Origin: Enoplolaimus lenunculus
Lineage: Eukaryota; Nematoda; Enoplea; Enoplida; Thoracostomopsidae
Direction: 5' to 3'
Assembly: GCA_030248215.1 (NCBI GenBank)
Contig: JASANG010003360.1
Location: 184,117-248,116, forward strand
DNA: 64,000 nucleotides
The position numbers were made by a program, and so were the translations under genes. The notes under the pieces were generated by a model that saw nothing but the letters and a program-made list of their open reading frames with translations, searched no databases and was not told the DNA's origin. Every line of letters starts with the position of its first letter. Position 1 is the first letter of the stretch. Positions 12,513 to 24,125 of this stretch are shown here, in pieces.

Positions 12513-12929
12513 CGCAAGGTTATAGAGCGAAATTTGTTTAACTTTTAACATTTCATAGGTTATTAAGCCTGTAAATGTACGTTTTTAGGTCTACGAAAAT
12601 TTTGGATTATCATATTTTTTTATCTTTTCCGTTTGAAAAAATGTCATTCTGAGCTGAGTTTACCTGGTGGGAAAGTTTTTTGCCAGCTGGGCCGCACGAA
12701 ATGAACTTTTTGGTTCCGGTTGGTTTTTCTAAAGTCTGTAAAAGTATATTTTCAGTCTTGACATTTCGGAAAAGAATATATCCTTCGTATTCCTTGCATA
12801 TGCCCATGGTCTAACAATAGCATATATATATAATTTGTGTAATTTTGAAGTTAAACCTTGAATACTGATAAACCTATATATAAACACTGATTACTTTGAT
12901 CATGTTAGGTATAAGGAACCGCCTGCTGG

Positions 12930-13283
12930 GCGATAAAGGGTCTGGTGGATTTGAAGTCTGGGAAGCTTAAGCTTAGACTTAGGCTTAGGTTTGTAAGCAT
13001 GTGAGACATGCTTGTCCTTGTGCATATGCAATAAATGCAATGCACATTGTGGTGTACGGTCGACACATATAGTCGACGAAAAACGCAGTTGGAGAGGCGG
13101 GCTATGTGGCGCAGTGGTAGAGTGCTCGCTTAAGGATCCATAGGCTGAGAGTTCGATCCCCGCTCTAGCCCGCTTTTCCAGCTGCTTAGTCGAAAGACCT
13201 GAAGTCCCTGAGTTCCAACCTAGACTGACTAGGTTTAGGTTTAGACCTAGGCAGTGTAAGCAGGCCCTGTTTTATGCACATAT
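12930..13283. mobile_element. D-like element split by a tRNA-containing repeat
   Basis: TTAGGC-type hexamers at 12963-12991 resume at about 13230 and end with caggccctgttttatgcaca, a D-family right end. Between them lies the tRNA-containing repeat (12992-13232). Short taggttt copies at the junctions look like its target duplication. The left terminus of the host element is too diverged to fix. Confidence 0.5.
12992..13232 (+). repeat. tRNA-containing dispersed repeat, copy 1
   Basis: A tRNA-like segment at 13097-13172 has matching ends (gcgggct and agcccgc), an A-box-like region (tggcgcagtggtagagtgct) and a B box (gttcgatcccc). By eye it is nearest to tRNA-Ala. The anticodon arm does not pair, so it is not a working tRNA. 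About 100 bp before it (aatgcaatgcacattgtggt and following) and 55 bp after it are also present in the other two copies, so the repeat is larger than its tRNA part. Confidence 0.75.
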
Positions 13284-13610
13284 TACTGAGCTGTTAGGGG
13301 TTACGTTGCGGTTGTGAGCTGTATGCCAGATTTTCAAAGTTAACAAATTTAGAAAATGATTAATTACTATGCTAGAAAGTCGGTCAACGAGTCACACTCT
13401 CAGTCTAAAACATTTTAAATTTAAATAGAATATTCAAAGAGTTGCCTTTAACGTAATTTAAAATATATTCAAAATGGCGTTCCCATATTTCTGTATAAAC
13501 TTACGATCCAAACAAAACACTTGTGATGCTAAGGTATTAAAGGCTTTTTTTAATATTTGCCAGCTTTTTTCTATCTTCCGAAAGATTTTGAGACAAAACG
13601 TCCCTCAGTA

Positions 13611-13750
13611 TCGTAGTGACCCGAATAAGAGGGGGGAATGATATTTATTTGCCCCCGTTGTTACGCTTTAAAGTTTCGAACTCAAATTATTTGGTCCTGG
13701 AGTCATTTATGCACTACAAACTCCACACCCTCTTATTCGGGTCACTACAG
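13611..13750. mobile_element. H-family inverted-repeat element, short copy
   Basis: The ends are cgtagtgacccgaataagag and, inverted, ctcttattcgggtcactaca, with TA on both sides. It keeps the termini and about 50 bp of the interior of the 3640-4065 element, so it looks like an internal-deletion derivative. Confidence 0.75.
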
Positions 13751-13754
13751 TACG

Positions 13755-13870
13755 CCGGAATCAAAACGAAAATTTGAGCGTTTTAACAATTTTAAATACT
13801 AAAATTGCGTTCGGTTTCTCGCTCGTTTTGCTCGATAATATTTTTTCACCGTTTTAATCCGCTTACTCCT
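13755..13870 (+). repeat. K-family dispersed repeat
   Basis: It contains actaaaattgcgttcggttt and ctcgctcgttttgctcg, as in the other K copies. It starts immediately after the H-family element ending at 13750. Confidence 0.5.
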
Positions 13871-14732
13871 CGTCAGATATTTTTTAAATTTATTACTGCT
13901 AAGACAAGTAAAACGAATTTATTTGAAAATAATGCGTGCCTAATCTGTGTGTCATTGTTGCGCTAGCGTAAGGTTCTAGCAACAATTTCTAAGGCTGAAC
14001 ATTGTTTCAAAAAATACACTACTTCGATATAACAATATTTTTCCGTCAAAATTTTTTAAATTAAAACGAACTTAAAACGACTAGATCGGAGTAAAAAAGG
14101 CGTATTTTAGAACTATTAGCAATCTAAAATCTAAAACGTTTTGCTAATATTTTAGCAGGAACGTAGCTTTAGAAGCAAAGCGCGTTACGGGACATTGAAA
14201 CGTAAAATGACTGTATATTTCGCTAAATTAAACGCTATTTGAAACAAAAAAACTCGCTCATATTTGAGAAGACTTTATTATATTGTCAAACCGATAGCAA
14301 AGAAAATCTTTTATTCAAAGTTTATTTATTTTAAATTGTTTTAAATGTTGCCGGAGCTGTAAGTTTAACATTAAAAATTGTAGAGTAAAGTTAATATTCG
14401 GTGCTATTAAGAAATTATTTTTACGTTAAAAGCCGTATTCTCAACTATGTGTAAGCACATTTTGGGTTTTCGGTTTCAAATTAATACTAAATAGTGTCGA
14501 GACAAAATGATTCTCAATTGAAACCGGTATATAATTTTGCTAGCTGGAATGAAATTTTTTTGCTAAAAATATTAAAGTTTGACAGATTTCCGTTGAACCT
14601 TACCATTTTTTCGCAAGAAATTTTTTTGGTTGTAAGGGTCCTAGCGCCCCGTCAATAAAATCGACCCTGTGTGCTAATTATACGTGCCTGATAAATCAGA
14701 GACGCCGAGTCTGTGGACTTACAAACTGGAAA

Positions 14733-14820
14733 CATTTGGCTTAGGCTTAGGCTTATGTTTAGGTTTAGGCATACTCTTAATATTAGGCTTTGCTTAAGCT
14801 AAAGGGGCACGATACTATAA
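14733..14820. repeat. TTAGGC-core fragment
   Basis: The tract ggcttaggcttaggcttatg is followed by more diverged copies and agctaaaggggcacgata. Termini are not recognisable. Confidence 0.5.
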
Positions 14821-15314
14821 ATAACATGGGTCAAAAAGTTGACCAAATTTACGGCAGTTTGATAATTTCTCAGCAAAGACTACACGCCTCGGTATTGTAT
14901 TTTTGTGCGTTATGTGCCTTACGTGTGTGGCTTTTACATCATCACAGACAATCTTTTTGAAGGAACGAGGGGGGCGGGGCGGAACCGGGTAGAATTGAGT
15001 TGCGAAAAAATTATTTTTATATTGAACAAATCAAATAAGCACAAAACGAAAGCACACACACAGTAGTGTGAGCGTAGCAAAAATTTTTGACCTTTTATAC
15101 GTTCAGGTTATCAATCATATGGGGTGCAAATAAATATTGGGCGAGAATAATATCGAATTTTGGGTAATCGAACCAACTGGTGACGAAAGACGGAAAAAAA
15201 TGCCCAACTTGAGAACTTTAATAGTTTTTTTTGGCAAAATTTCTTCTACTGTTGTTTGGCCAGTTTGTTTGCCAGATTTCTGTACTGTTCAGGACGAGCG
15301 TTAATAAATCAGCC

Positions 15315-15456
15315 GGCCTATGTATAGAACAGGGCCGAAACAGTAGTATAAGCATATTCCTCATCCTAAGCCTAAGCCTAAGCGCATAGATGAGCCTATT
15401 CCTAACCTAAGCCTAAGCAAAGAAATTTGTCTGAAGCTTAAAATGACTCTATTCAG
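15315..15456. mobile_element. C/D-type TTAGGC-core MITE, right end missing
   Basis: The left terminus ggcctatgtatagaacaggg is D-like, while the interior (agtataagcatattcc and CCTAAG hexamers) is C-like. No right terminal repeat is visible. It is a natural intermediate between families. Confidence 0.65.
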
Positions 15457-15877
15457 ATTACCGAAATGAAAAAAATACACTACTTCTGCAAGCCAGGAAT
15501 GTGAAACCAAGCGGATTTTTAAATGAAAAATAACATTTTTTTAGTAGGCAGACAGTGTTAACGTCTTATCCCATCTGATTATTTTATAACCGCTGACGAT
15601 ATATATCAGATTACCAAAATTATTTCCGCAAAAATATTCAACTGAATAAACGTTAACTCCGCCTATCAAAAAATATTTATTTCAAAATCTGCTTAATTTC
15701 ACATTCCGGACTTGAAGAAGCGTTTTTTCAAATTTTTTTATCCGCTCGAATCTTGACTTGACAAGCTTTGTCTCCAAATTTGAAATTCATCAAAGACATA
15801 TGCACGGTTATATGCACCCGGATCAATTTTAGGGTGTTTTTAACACGAAAGCCTGTAAACCGCAAAATAATATTGAC

Positions 15878-16028
15878 TGCCCATGTTACTTTAAGGAGCG
15901 TCCAGGTTTCTGGTGGGTCTATAAAAAGTGTAGGATTAGATTCTATATTACATTTTTTGCTTAGGCTTAGGCTTAGGCTTACGAATACGCTTAATCTACT
16001 GTTACGCCCCTTAAAGTAACATTGTGCC
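15878..16028. mobile_element. B-family MITE (TTAGGC core), copy 2
   Basis: Left end gcccatgttactttaaggag, right end acgccccttaaagtaacatt followed by gtgcc. The shared interior includes tctggtgggtctataaaa and one TTAGGC tract. The 8-bp flanks match poorly. Confidence 0.8.
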
Positions 16029-17283
16029 AAACTGTCGTTATTCGCCATTTTAACACATCAATTTTGTCTGAAACTTTCCTAATGCCACCCGTATTTGTGT
16101 CATCTGTAAAGTTGTGGTGCTTTACATGTGAGGTCAAAATTGAAAGAATATCAAACTGTTAAACGGTGTTTAATTTTTGTCAACTGTTCAAAAAATATAT
16201 AATTTTAAAATACAATTTAACTATTTTTTCCGCTGACTGCAAATTCATCGCATTTTTTAAGTTAAGCATTACCATACAGAGGAACGACCTTTGCCAGTAA
16301 AATTTCGCACAATGGGAACGCGGTGAACCTCGGACTCACAACGTACGGATGACCAGAAATTATTTTTGAGCACAAGTTTTTCTGCAGAAAATTCCGCTAA
16401 ATAACGGTGTTAACTCTTTGTATTTAGTTGCATTTTTTGCAAAAGCATTATTAATTTAATAAATTTTTATAAGCACTAAAACGTCAATTATTGTTATATA
16501 TAAATTTGAGAGAATTAATTTTTTCGGCGAAACAACGTTGTTTTGGGTAATTTTTTTGGCGTTATACCTTAGCAAACACCAGTAAGATCTGAGTTAAAAT
16601 CAACTCACTGGAATTTACAATGCGGAATAAAATATACCTTTATTTGTGTCATTTGATACACATTTGCATATTTTGTCAAATTTTCCGCAAAAATGCAACT
16701 CAAACGTTAATTGGAACGATTGCGAAACAGTTCCCTTCTTGGATCATTAAATATATAAATTCTGCATTCACAAACAAAAAAATAAAGTTTTTATTTTTCC
16801 TATATAAAATCATATAAAATCAATCCGATATTTGCCATCGGCACCGACGCCGATGTTACGGGGTGTAAGGCTATCACAAACGGTCTCGATGTTCCTTACA
16901 TATGCACTTTTACAAGTTTCACAATTAGCCTACTGGCGTCTGGAGCAAAGTAAATTTACTGTTTAAAGTGACACCTTTTTGCGAACCGAAATCCTGGTTT
17001 ACACCCGTGGTCTGGTTTCAGTAAAATAAAATTAAACCAGTTGCCTTTTATACGATCAAAAACTGGCACAAGCGATGACGCTTTAGCATCAAAATGTAAG
17101 AGATTATTATATTTGATATTAATTAAAATATTATATAAATTTCAGGGTTTTTTCTGTCTTGTAAAGCAAATTTTTGCTATAAAGGGGTAAAGATGTATAA
17201 TAATTTGTTTATTTCTGCATTGCAATCTTAAAAGACTGTTTCCCATGTTGCCATTTATTTTTTGAAATCTTTTAAGATTACAG

Positions 17284-17553
17284 CACTGTAAATTGTGATG
17301 AGTTCAATAATCAACGCAGAGGAAGAATTGGTTATTTCTGGTTATTTCTGAGTTAACAACAGTAATCATTATAACTCTCACTCTGTGCTCATTTAATTCT
17401 AAGTTAGCTAATTAAGAGAACGAGTTCAATCAATTGAAAATGCTGATTTTTGAATGACCTAATTCAGAGCTTATACCTCTGAGCGGATTCAACTGATTCT
17501 GAGTTATAATCAACTCATTCTGAGTTAAAATCAACTCATTGAAATTCACAGTG
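17284..17553. mobile_element. A-family MITE, copy 5, with an end fragment at 16584-16622
   Basis: It begins cactgtaaattgtgatgagt and ends gaaattcacagtg. The flanks are not TA, unlike copies 2-4. A solitary right end of the same family (gagttaaaatcaactcactg followed by gaatttacaatg) lies at 16584-16622. Confidence 0.7.
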
Positions 17554-18841
17554 CGGTAGCTCGTTTCTAGGAAGTAGAGACATGTTTCAATGTTACGTTA
17601 GATTTCGGACCAGTATTAATTGTCGCGATATTATCATCGACTCGACAATGTATTTTGCTAATTATTTATATTTATTTTCTAAAATCACCACGCGCCCGAG
17701 ACAAGGACCACAACCTTTTATGGCATAATTAGTCTTAAATCCTTATAAATCGATGTCCAATTTGACGTAATAAAAACGTAAAATTTAAAATTTAAAAGGC
17801 GAAGCACAATTTGAGCACGAGAGTTTATAAGCGGACATTAAACCAATAATAAATTTGCCCCCATTTTCGCCGCGGGCTTAAATCCCGCAACCGAAGGGGG
17901 CGGACTGTGGCCAAAGACGTTTTGTGCTTTGCGTAAAAGGTTAACATCAAACCAAAAAACTCAACAAATTGAAACATTTTCACGCCTTACCACCACTGCA
18001 CCATCGAATTACCTTGATACAGGGGGAAGCGTGGTGTTCCTGCCCCCCCCAAATGTTATTGAATTATAATTAATAATTACGTTTTAGAATCACTAATCAG
18101 TTTAGGCACAAATTGTAAAAAATCCTATACATTTTGTTGCTGCTGTCCCCAAGCCGAAATGTTTGGCAACGCCCATGCGTTGATTAAAGACAAACAAATT
18201 CTTGTGCGCAAAAGTGTGCGTTGTATTTTGTTATTTAAGGTAACAAATGAATATAAAATAAATACCCGACGAATAAAAGGTGGCCGATTTTATATGGCTC
18301 GCGTTGCGCCACACTCGCTTCTGGAATAAAAGTGAAAGCCAGCTTCCAAAATAACTTCTTAATATTTATTAGCTATGTAATTATTGTCGATATTGTGAAG
18401 AGTGAAATGTTGATGACGAATTTTTATAATATTCCAATTTTATTACCCTCACAGATCACAGAACGACCAAGGTGAAGGTAATGTGTGGCTGGGTAGAATT
18501 CCGCTCCCTGAAGTTTAATTTGTGTTGTCCGACTGTAGGTTCGATCATGTGTCATTTAGTGTGTGAGTATTTTTTCTTCCAAGTTTTCACTATTGTAAAT
18601 GCTTAATTAACTGAACACTTCATATCAGAATAACAGTGACACCTGTTTCCATCTAGCGACCACAATAACGTCTGTGAGCGTGTATTGCCAAAATTTTCAC
18701 AATTTGTGCCATACTCCATAATTTATCATATGTTTCGCCACCTACTGCATTTGTTTCACGATTTTTGCATTCTAAATGCTGTGTTTACGGCATTAAAAGC
18801 GATAAAATAGCTTGAAAAATGAATTTTTCTGTAACAAGTGT

Positions 18842-18927
18842 TTTTTTATTTTCCGGTTCCGACGCCGGTTGCTGCATTTTTTAACTTTTCGGTGCCGCTA
18901 TTTCAAAATTCCGTTTGCACCCTGCTA
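18842..18927. repeat. CCGG-rich repeat end
   Basis: It contains tttccggttccgacgccggt and ends ccgtttgcaccctg, like 31497-31567. No second terminus was recognised. Confidence 0.4.
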
Positions 18928-19616
18928 GCGACGTATACAAGGCAAGAGATAGACCGGATATATACCATCCTAAAATTTCTACAAACAAAAGCAAAAACAC
19001 TTCTAAAAATGCTTTAGAAAAATTATCTAATTTCTAAAAATAAATAAAAATAAATTGTTTTGTGAGATTATTTTAACCGGAAACGAAATTCCGGTTACGG
19101 GTTTGGTTTGATTTAATATGCGACTCGTGGCAGCCATGTCGTAACTCCGCTCTATAACACAAATGATTAGGTTAAACATTTGGCTGTAACGGTAAAATAA
19201 AATTTTGAATTAAATCTGTAAAAATTATTTTCACACACCGCTGGTAAATTCGCTGAGAGCCAGATCAAATGCTAAATGGTTTTGGTTTGGGTTTGTTTTT
19301 GGGGTTACGACGTTTTATGTTTACAAAGACCGGCATTTGAGAGTTTCAAGGAATCAGCTTCATTTGCCGTAAATTAATATGTCAACAGAAAAATTAATTA
19401 CCATTCAAAGTTGCGCAATGTACGATATGCCGGGCTAGCAATGACAGTTGTAATAATAGGTCGGCTAGGGTCGTAACCCGTATTAAGTTCATTTCTTGTA
19501 TCATTATTTGAAACTTGTTATGCTGTAGAGGCGTCCGAAACATTTGAAGCTGGGATAGAAACGCACTTTTATAGGCTTTAGAATGTCCTGTTTGATTCTG
19601 AAGTTTCTGAAACTAA

Positions 19617-19736
19617 ATCGCCAATATATAGAACAGCGCCTGATCGTTTTAGTGAGTGGCTGTAATAGAGTCAGTATAAGCTTTTTAGACTAACTTTTTT
19701 GCTTAGGCTTAGACGTAGGTTTAGGCTTAAGAATGG
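19617..19736. mobile_element. D-family MITE fragment, left half
   Basis: It starts ccaatatatagaacagcgcc, close to the D terminus, and continues with the shared ctgtaatagagtcag block and a TTAGGC tract. The right terminal repeat is missing. Confidence 0.65.
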
Positions 19737-19859
19737 GCAACTTTAACAGTTGATGGATTAGAGGTTAAGATGCAAAATTTTGAACATTTTTCAGCTTTAT
19801 TTTTCCCAAATTTCAACTCATATTAATGACGATTTCCAAAGTGAATAGCATCGATTTAA

Positions 19860-20090
19860 CACATAAGTCTGCATTCTCAAGTGTGTGTAGCATATATCCT
19901 CAGTTGGTGATAGGTTGTCTAATTTTCGATCCATTGAATACTTAGGCTCAATATTTAGCATATCTTTCGCATATGATTTTGCCCACTCCTGTACCAATTT
20001 TGAGTTCAACACCTACAATAGTTAGTGAGTTTAAAAACCTATTACTAACTGATTATAGTTGCTATTCACATTTGAGAATATGGACCCTAG
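19860..20090. mobile_element. L-family inverted-repeat element, copy 1
   Basis: The left region attctcaagtgtgtgtagca with cagttggtgatag is mirrored by ctgattatagttgctattca and catttgagaatatggaccct followed by ag on the right. The shape and size match 40153, 51424 and 58948. Confidence 0.65.
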
Positions 20091-20921
20091 ATATTATTTT
20101 TCGCAAAGGTTTCCTTCAATGTAATCTGAGGGTTTAGGTCGCATTTTTTTCGCAAATCACGCAGCTCGAACGCCAGGAACCAGGCATTTATTGAGCTTTT
20201 TGGCTCTTCAACAACGGGTATACGGTTTTATTAAACGTAATTAATTCCAACTTTAATTTTGGTCATAACCTGAAATGAGTTTGTTGTTTCGGGGAGATCG
20301 CGGGGGGAAGGTAGGTTCTGGCCGGTATGGTTATGGGGTTGGCGTTGTAATAATGGTGACGCAGTGTTGCAAAATTTTCACCCCAAAGACGGGTGGTTTA
20401 TTGTCGACAAGAGGTATCGATATAAATGTATTAAAGGGTAAACATAAAATTTAAATCATTAAGCTTAATATTGACGAGAGTAGGAGTGGAAGTGGGGGGG
20501 CGGGTGGTGAAAAATTCGAGGGAGGGCAAAAATATCAGTGCGAGAGACAAAAAGCTTTGGGCCACCAAACCGCGTAATAAAACTGTGATACCAGGGGCCA
20601 ACGATCGCAGACCAGAAACAATTCACGTAATATCTGAATTATAGCAATAAAAACGTGGGTTTGAAAACATTATTTAGTAGGAACTCGGATGTCATTATTG
20701 ACACAAAATAGGGATATGGGGGGAGAGGCAGCGGGCCTGGTTGTTTTTGTGCGAGACCTTTTCATCAAGATAGGGTGTATTGTTGAGATTAAAAATAGCC
20801 GAAGATCGTTAACTGGTTAGGTCATAAAATATTGGCATATCACGCTGAGCCAGCCGATCCATAACGTGATTATTTCACGGGCGTAGCCAGGATTTCGTTT
20901 TAGAAAATTATTTTAAATATG

Positions 20922-21419
20922 GTTAAACTGCCGTTGGCCCATGTAAACTTCGTTGCCGTCCCAAAATCCCACAATCCCATCACAATAATTGGAGGTATGG
21001 TCGAAGGTGGAATTTTGGGATTTTGGGATTTCGGGATATGGTCGAAGGTAGAATTTTGCGAATTCGGGATGTCGTCGAAAGTGGAATATTGGGATTTTGG
21101 TATTTCCGGATATGGTCGAAGGTGGAATTTTGGGATTTTGGGATTTCGGGTATGGTTGAAGGTGGGATTTTGTGATTTTGGGACATAACCTAACACGAAA
21201 CCTTACCTAATCCTAAACATAAGATTGAATCTTGCCTATATATTCCGAGACCTAATATTGCGAAAACGAATTGTGTAATCCTAAACCTAAAACCTAACAC
21301 TAAGCCAAAGGAATTGCTTGCAATGAATTCTATTGAAATCACAAAATCTCAAAATCCCACCACAAACAAAAGCTATCAATTTTTAGCTGGGACGGTGGGA
21401 TTTTGGAACGGCAGTCAAC
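20922..21419. mobile_element. Foldback element carrying a 41-bp tandem repeat
   Basis: The left end gttaaactgccgttgg, with gccgtcccaaaatcccac, is mirrored on the right by gggacggtgggattttggaa and cggcagtcaac. Inside, 20994-21183 holds four to five tandem copies of a 41-bp unit (ggatatggtcgaaggtggaa, then ttttgggattttgg). The unit resembles the terminal sequence, so the array may have grown from the end itself. Confidence 0.65.
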
Positions 21420-21611
21420 TAAGATAAGGGCAAAATGGTTTAAAAAAACCAGATGGCAAGGCAATTTAGTTATCTTGCAATATGTTTACAAGTTACAACA
21501 TTTAAATCATTTCGGTGTACCTTATTCTGCTGACTAATGTTAATTATGGGAACCTGGTCACAAGAAGACCGGGAGACTTGAGAACTAAGAGATTACGAGA
21601 CTTAAGATTAG

Positions 21612-21686
21612 GCCATGTTTAGGCTCAGGTTCAGGCTTTGATTGCACGCTTTGTTTTAGGTTTAGGCTTAGGCTTTCATGTACAAG
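21612..21686. repeat. TTAGGC-core fragment
   Basis: Diverged hexamers (gtttaggctcaggttcaggc, then ggtttaggcttaggc) lie directly before the E-family element at 21710. Confidence 0.45.
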
Positions 21687-21709
21687 CCGTTGTATTTAAC
21701 CTAGGAGCA

Positions 21710-21827
21710 CACTGCAAAAAATGGTGAGTCAAATTGACTCTCCCCGAAATAGGCTTTTCCGGACTCACAAACTGAGTCAAAATTCGACTCCACCAAAGTC
21801 AAATTTGACTCACCATTTTTAGCAGTG
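21710..21827. mobile_element. E-family foldback MITE, copy 1
   Basis: The ends cactgcaaaaaatggtgagt and, inverted, tgactcaccatttttagcag followed by tg form nearly the whole 118-bp element. It contains several TGAGTCA/TGACTCA heptamers. No coding frame. Confidence 0.85.
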
Positions 21828-22341
21828 CAGCATTATTCATGGTTTACTCGCATTCAATCAACAGCTCGTTCCGCCAAGAGTAATTAAGAATCGTTTGCCG
21901 ACGGTATACGCAAAAATTTTGAGACGCCAGCGAAAATTTGTCTTATACCGGTTTAAATTCAGCAGATGATTCAAAAACCTGTAAAAGTGTATTTTTACTC
22001 AGTTCAAAAATTTCTGTAGAAGCATATATTCTGTCCGGCATTTTTGAAACAAATTCAGCAGCGTCAAACTCGACTGTTTCGGCCGGCTGTTAAGATGCTG
22101 GCCGAGTGAGAGACCATACTGTGAAATTTATAGGATAATCCGGTTCGTAAGTTGTAGAATAGTTGTTGCTGCGACCGGTTGCTAACAGAGTTCATTCAAA
22201 TGCGAGCGATTAATACCAAATAGCTGTAAAATTAAGCAATTTTTCCCTCAACATAAGACTTAATAGGCTGAGAAAACGTGGGTCGCTGTAAGAGTGACTT
22301 GGCACAAATATATATAAATATGACTGAAAACTATAATTTCG

Positions 22342-22554
22342 ATGAATAATAAGCTCGGGTCGAGTTCATATATCTCTACCCGGTTACATTTCCGGTTCGA
22401 AAGTTACGAAGACCTTTCGCCGTTGTGGCAACTTGAAATTTCTAAAGCTAACTTAACGAGTAATAATAGCAGCAATCAGGAAATTGGCAATTGTCAAATA
22501 CCCGATACTCCCCGTCTTCGCCACAAAAGGCGTGTTGTCAAATATTACTTTTGA
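22342..22554 (+). CDS. Small open frame with a nearby AATAAA, unknown
   Basis: An ATG-initiated frame of 70 codons, beginning MNNKLGSSSYISTRLHFRFE and ending in the basic string RLRHKRRVVKYYF, stands in an AT-rich region with somewhat higher local GC. An AATAAA motif lies about 20 nt after the TAA stop, as expected for a terminal exon. An overlapping short ATG frame begins just upstream. No domain, signal peptide or membrane segment is visible and I recognise no homologue. It could be a last exon, a small gene or a chance frame. Chance is the safer reading. Confidence 0.2.
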   Translation: MNNKLGSSSYISTRLHFRFESYEDLSPLWQLEISKANLTSNNSSNQEIGNCQIPDTPRLRHKRRVVKYYF

Positions 22555-23338
22555 TTGGCAAAATGTTTCATCTTATAAATAAAGTGTATACTTATATTGA
22601 ACGCAATTATTATATATATTTTCGAGGACGGCCAATTGTAATAATAATATTAATAATTCATAGCATGATATTAGATATAAATATATAAATACATAATTTC
22701 CGATTGCATCAATAACTGGCCCTAACATTGAATAATAATTATATTTGTCATGGGGTTCGAGGGCTTTATTTTGCCTGATGTGATCTGTGTAGCGTTGATT
22801 TAGAGAAATTTGGCAAAATAAGACGTTTAGGTTTGTTAATATTCGAACAACAGAACAACTATGATTTTTAATTGAAAGGGGGTTTGGGTAATTAGAAGTT
22901 TTAAAACAATGTTTAAACTGCAAAGAAAAACTGGTAAGCCAATAGGCTGGCTTATCTAGTGAAATCGTTGAACACCAGTCGCAAGCCGCTTCTTGGTTCA
23001 TGGATTGGCGAATTACACCCGTTTCAGGCTTAGCTATTTGATTGTGACGTTTGATCGAGTAGGTTTAGGTTTAATTGAGAAACATTGTTGACTTGAACTA
23101 TTGTTATTTTATTGATTTTTAGAAAATTTAATTTGTTTACAGAATTGGCTCTATTTTGGACCAATCAAAATCTCTTATGCAAAAGTTTTATTTACACGTT
23201 AAGCAGAAGTTAAATGTTGATTAGCTGTTATGTGTTTCGGTTTTTTCCGGTCCGTGACGTGGGTTTCAGAGATATTACAATAGGAATTGGCGCAGGAGCG
23301 AATTAGACCGGGACAATTGAAAAAATAGCTAGACCTTT

Positions 23339-23480
23339 CTATCTTACTATTTTTTGGCGTTTGACGTGGGTGCCGCGTGTGCGAGAGCCAAACGCAATTT
23401 TAGTACTAAATTTGAATACAAAATTTTGGTTTTGATTTTCGCTTGATTGCTGGTTTTGGACGACACCCGTGTACCATTGC
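23339..23480 (-). repeat. K-family dispersed repeat, reverse orientation
   Basis: On the minus strand it reads attttgtattcaaatttagt, actaaaattgcgtttggctc and so on. It matches the other K copies over about 100 bp. Confidence 0.55.
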
Positions 23481-23707
23481 GTAAATGACTCTGAATTGGC
23501 TGAAGATGTTGTTTGCTGGATTTTCAACTTAAAATTATTCTGCTTATTCAAGAAGTTATTAATATTCAGTCAGCATTAGTTCGCTAGATTACTATTCAAA
23601 GTTGTTGCACTATGAACAACTATGAATCTGTAGACATTTATATCGAAGATACAACAAAATATTGTCGTTAATTTAATATGTATAGCTGAAGATTTTTAAG
23701 ATACATC

Positions 23708-24125
23708 AAAATTATTATTATTATTATTATTATTATTGTCATTATTATTATTGTTGTTGTTGTCATTATTGTTACTATTATTAATACTATTATAATTATT
23801 ATTATTGTTACTATTATTATTACTATTATAATTATTATTATTATTGTTATTGTTATTTTTATTATTATTATTATTATTATGAACGTAAGAAAGATCTCAT
23901 TTCGGCATGGAATGACCTTTATGTAAAGCGATAATTTTTACCTCTCTGCATCCAGGAGGTTGTCATCAAAAGCATGTAAAGCATGGGTGTTTGTTTCTCA
24001 CTGAAAAAACTTAAGGATTTAATATACCCCCTCTATTCGTTCCATTGCATATTGTTGTTATTATTATTCTTGTATTAATATAATAATAATTATTATTATT
24101 ATATTATTATTACTTTTATTATTAT
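23708..24125. repeat. ATT-type trinucleotide repeats in two blocks
   Basis: Long interrupted (ATT)n with GTT variants occupies 23708-23880, and a second shorter block occupies 24055-24125. Non-coding here, unlike the related AAT run inside the exon at 54113. Confidence 0.9.

Larger units (their letters stand above)
13871..20921. other. AT-rich non-coding stretch
   Basis: Outside the listed elements (14733, 15315, 15878, 17284, 18842, 19617, 19860) I see no gene, RNA or further repeat. Confidence 0.5.

Noticed and set aside
13097-13172. Functional tRNA gene
   Set aside because: The acceptor strands pair and A and B boxes are present, but the anticodon and T arms do not pair properly and the segment recurs inside a dispersed repeat.
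15728-16048. Open frames on both strands
   Set aside because: They run through the B-family MITE, whose hexamer core is open in several frames (Leu/Arg or Ser/Leu repeats). The same applies to frames at 12198-12449, 53365-53580 and 59022-59416.
22573-23001. 142-codon minus-strand frame (MNQEAACDWCSTISLDKPAY...)
   Set aside because: The second half is AT-driven Ile/Leu/Tyr sequence, no domain is visible and no splice context supports it. Chance is likely at this base composition.
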